64,000 nt of DNA from Pseudomonas frederiksbergensis (GTDB lineage Bacteria; Pseudomonadota; Gammaproteobacteria; Pseudomonadales; Pseudomonadaceae), in contig NZ_MOBR01000009.1 in the NCBI RefSeq assembly GCF_003732705.1, forward strand, positions 372,001 through 436,000, in the 5' to 3' direction. Below the pieces are notes generated by a model. The model saw nothing but the letters and a program-made list of their open reading frames with translations, made no database searches and was not told where the DNA came from. Shown here piece after piece: positions 62,598-64,000 of the stretch. The first letter of the stretch is position 1. Every line of letters begins with the position of its first letter. The translations under genes and the position numbers were made by a program.

Positions 62598-63263
62598 ATG
62601 AACCCGACCACCCTCGACATGTTCGCCGACAGCGAGCCCGAGCAATCGCCCCGACGCGAGCAGATCGGCGAACAGTCCTACGTGCTCCGGGGCTTTGCCC
62701 TGCCCTTGATCGACAGATTGTTGCCGGCGCTGGAAGCCGTTCTACTGGCCGCACCGTTTCGGCAAATGGTCACGCCCGGCGGTTTTACCATGTCAGTAGC
62801 CTTGAGCAGTTGCGGCAGGCTGGGCTGGACCACCGATCGCAGCGGTTACCGTTACACCCGCAACGATCCGCAAACCGGGAAACCCTGGCCGGAGATGCCT
62901 GAGGTGTTTTTCGAGTTGGCGCAAGCAGCGGCACGGGAAGCAGGATTTGTCGACTTCGTGCCGGATTCCTGCCTGATCAACCGCTATATCCCAGGCGCCA
63001 AGATGTCATTGCATCAGGACAAAGACGAAGGTTCCTACGCCGCGCCCATCGTTTCGGTGTCGTTGGGTTTGCCAGCGATGTTTTTGTTTGGCGGCTTCGA
63101 GCGCAGTGACAAGAGTCAGCGCGTAGCGCTGTTTCACGGTGACATCGTGGTCTGGGGCGGAGTGGATCGCTTGCGTTATCACGGCGTCTTGCCGATCAAG
63201 GACGGGCAGCATCCGCGATTGGGCGAACAGCGGATCAATTTTACGTTTCGTACGGCGGGTTGA
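62598..63263 (+). CDS. alkB: Alkylated DNA repair dioxygenase AlkB
   Basis: A 221-residue 2OG-Fe(II) dioxygenase that reverses 1-methyladenine and 3-methylcytosine lesions. The iron-binding H-x-D lies in MSLHQDKDEGSY, the distal His in VDRLRYHGVLPI and the 2OG-binding Arg in EQRINFTFRTAG. The substrate motif CLINRYIPGAKM and the RSGYRYTRNDPQTGKPWPEM lid match E. coli AlkB. Start ATG 62598 gives MNPTTLDMFADSEPEQ, close to the E. coli MLDLFADAEP start; an ATG at 62583 overlapping the preceding stop is also possible. Confidence 0.93.
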   Translation: MNPTTLDMFADSEPEQSPRREQIGEQSYVLRGFALPLIDRLLPALEAVLLAAPFRQMVTPGGFTMSVALSSCGRLGWTTDRSGYRYTRNDPQTGKPWPEMPEVFFELAQAAAREAGFVDFVPDSCLINRYIPGAKMSLHQDKDEGSYAAPIVSVSLGLPAMFLFGGFERSDKSQRVALFHGDIVVWGGVDRLRYHGVLPIKDGQHPRLGEQRINFTFRTAG

Positions 63264-63286
63264 ATTTGACCGCAAGACCCGGAGTG
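63262..63286 (+). promoter_or_regulatory. Ada-type box upstream of ada
   Basis: AAT-N6-GCAA again, within a 25-bp block nearly identical to the one before ogt, starting inside the alkB stop codon and ending 55 bp before the ada start. Suggests ada has its own promoter in addition to any read-through. Confidence 0.65.
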
Positions 63287-63341
63287 CTGCATTCCTGCCG
63301 ACTGCTTAATCTGTACCAAACCCGTCAACGGACCTGAAGCC

Positions 63342-64000
63342 ATGACCACCTCTTCAACCAAGATCTCGACCGAGAATGACCCTCGCTGGGCCGCCGTCAT
63401 CGCCCGTGACCCCAAGGCTGACGGGCAGTTTGTCTACGCGGTGAAAACCACCGGCATCTATTGCCGCCCCAGCAGCCTGGCGCGCTTGCCGAAACCGCAG
63501 AATGTCGAATTCTTTGATACCGCCGAGCAGGCCCAGGCGGCGGGTTATCGTCCCAGCAAACGGGCGGCAACGGATCAAAGCGCTGTCGCCGCCCAGCATG
63601 CCGCGACGGTAGCGGCTGCCTGCCGTCAGATCGAATCCGCTGACAACTTGCCGGCGCTGGGTGAACTGGCCGAGGCGGCGGGCCTGAGCAGTTTCCACTT
63701 TCATCGCGTGTTTAAAGCCGTGACCGGTCTGACGCCCAAGGGTTACGCCATCGCCCACCGCTCACGCAAGGTTCGCGAACGTTTAAGTGAGGGTGATTCG
63801 GTGACCGACGCGCTCTATGACGCGGGCTTCAATTCCAACAGTCGTTTCTATGAAGCCGCCGATCAGTTATTGGGCATGAAGCCCGGCGATTACCGCGCCG
63901 AAGGCCAGAACAATGACATCCGCTTTGCCGTCGGCCAATGTTCCCTCGGGGCGATTCTGGTGGCGCAAAGTGACCGGGGTATCTGCGCGATTCTGTTGGG
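63342..64000 (+). CDS. ada: Ada regulatory/methyltransferase protein (partial; degenerate zinc site)
   Basis: 219 complete codons before the right edge. The N-terminal Ada domain has the methyl-phosphotriester acceptor region GIYCRPSSLARLPKPQNVEF with Cys41 retained, but the three other zinc cysteines of E. coli Ada are replaced: Ser45, Ser72 (YRPSKRA) and Ala75. An AraC-type HTH follows (LPALGELAEAAGLSSFHFHR, GDSVTDALYDAGFNSNSRFY), then the start of the O6-methylguanine methyltransferase domain (IRFAVGQCSLGAILVA). It would be the transcriptional activator of the adaptive response and of its own operon. The altered metal site raises doubt about triester sensing. Confidence 0.9.
   Translation, partial: MTTSSTKISTENDPRWAAVIARDPKADGQFVYAVKTTGIYCRPSSLARLPKPQNVEFFDTAEQAQAAGYRPSKRAATDQSAVAAQHAATVAAACRQIESADNLPALGELAEAAGLSSFHFHRVFKAVTGLTPKGYAIAHRSRKVRERLSEGDSVTDALYDAGFNSNSRFYEAADQLLGMKPGDYRAEGQNNDIRFAVGQCSLGAILVAQSDRGICAILL

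Overview
The window looks like a core-chromosome stretch of a fluorescent Pseudomonas (P. fluorescens group). This rests on the high GC content and protein types: an HPD that agrees closely with the P. fluorescens enzyme as I recall it, PtxS/Kgu 2-ketogluconate genes, an MvaT/MvaU-type nucleoid protein, AruH, SfnG, GalU-Gor and AhpC-AhpF. It also carries the abundant REP doublets (TAGGAGCGAGGCTTGCCCGCG type) and ~105-120 bp double-palindrome repeats typical of these genomes. No prophage, insertion sequence, CRISPR array, rRNA or tRNA was seen.

Layout. 1-3.2 kb: a short-chain dehydrogenase (cut by the window edge), an acyl-CoA synthetase and an AraC-type regulator, all minus strand. 3.4-7.7 kb: Fur-box-controlled iron uptake cluster (EfeU permease, EfeO, EfeB, second EfeO/EfeM-like protein). 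7.8-9.2 kb: PssA. 9.4-13.3 kb: TetR regulator with an NTF2-like protein, then the sulfone/sulfur-starvation pair sfnG and an SfnB/DszC-like flavoenzyme, diverging around a sigma-54 promoter. 13.6-20.3 kb: TSUP permease, NudC, dienoyl-CoA isomerase, a methyltransferase, cytochrome b561, a TPR/ECF sigma/anti-sigma unit, PncA. 20.4-27.0 kb: RstBA-like two-component pair divergent from an RND adaptor and pump that lack an outer-membrane gene. 27.2-29.4 kb: DUF1345, AraC and LysE proteins.

29.5-34.9 kb: the 2-ketogluconate regulon, ptxS then kguE-kguK-kguT-kguD, with two perfect PtxS operators. 35.0-42.6 kb: aruH, a chemoreceptor, a 4 x 111-bp tandem repeat, glycerate kinase, CdaR and a sugar-acid MFS transporter. 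42.8-50.6 kb: aldo/keto reductase, rarD, hpd, an EamA transporter with divergent LysR, a CSS-EAL phosphodiesterase and mvaU. 50.8-59.0 kb: a DUF4946 protein, gloA, ahpF, ahpC, a tyrosine recombinase diverging from a KfrA-like coiled-coil protein, gor and galU. 59.3-61.3 kb: a cluster of six small proteins, mostly of unknown function. 61.3-64 kb: an alkylation-damage locus (ogt, a 2OG-Fe(II) oxygenase, alkB, ada) with two Ada-type boxes.

The most interesting items are the recombinase/KfrA pair with interlocked dyads in its shared promoter, the Ada protein lacking three of four zinc cysteines together with duplicated Ada boxes and an unassigned dioxygenase, the nine-copy double-palindrome family (one copy supplies the end of kguK), and the 111-bp tandem array enclosed by an inverted repeat.
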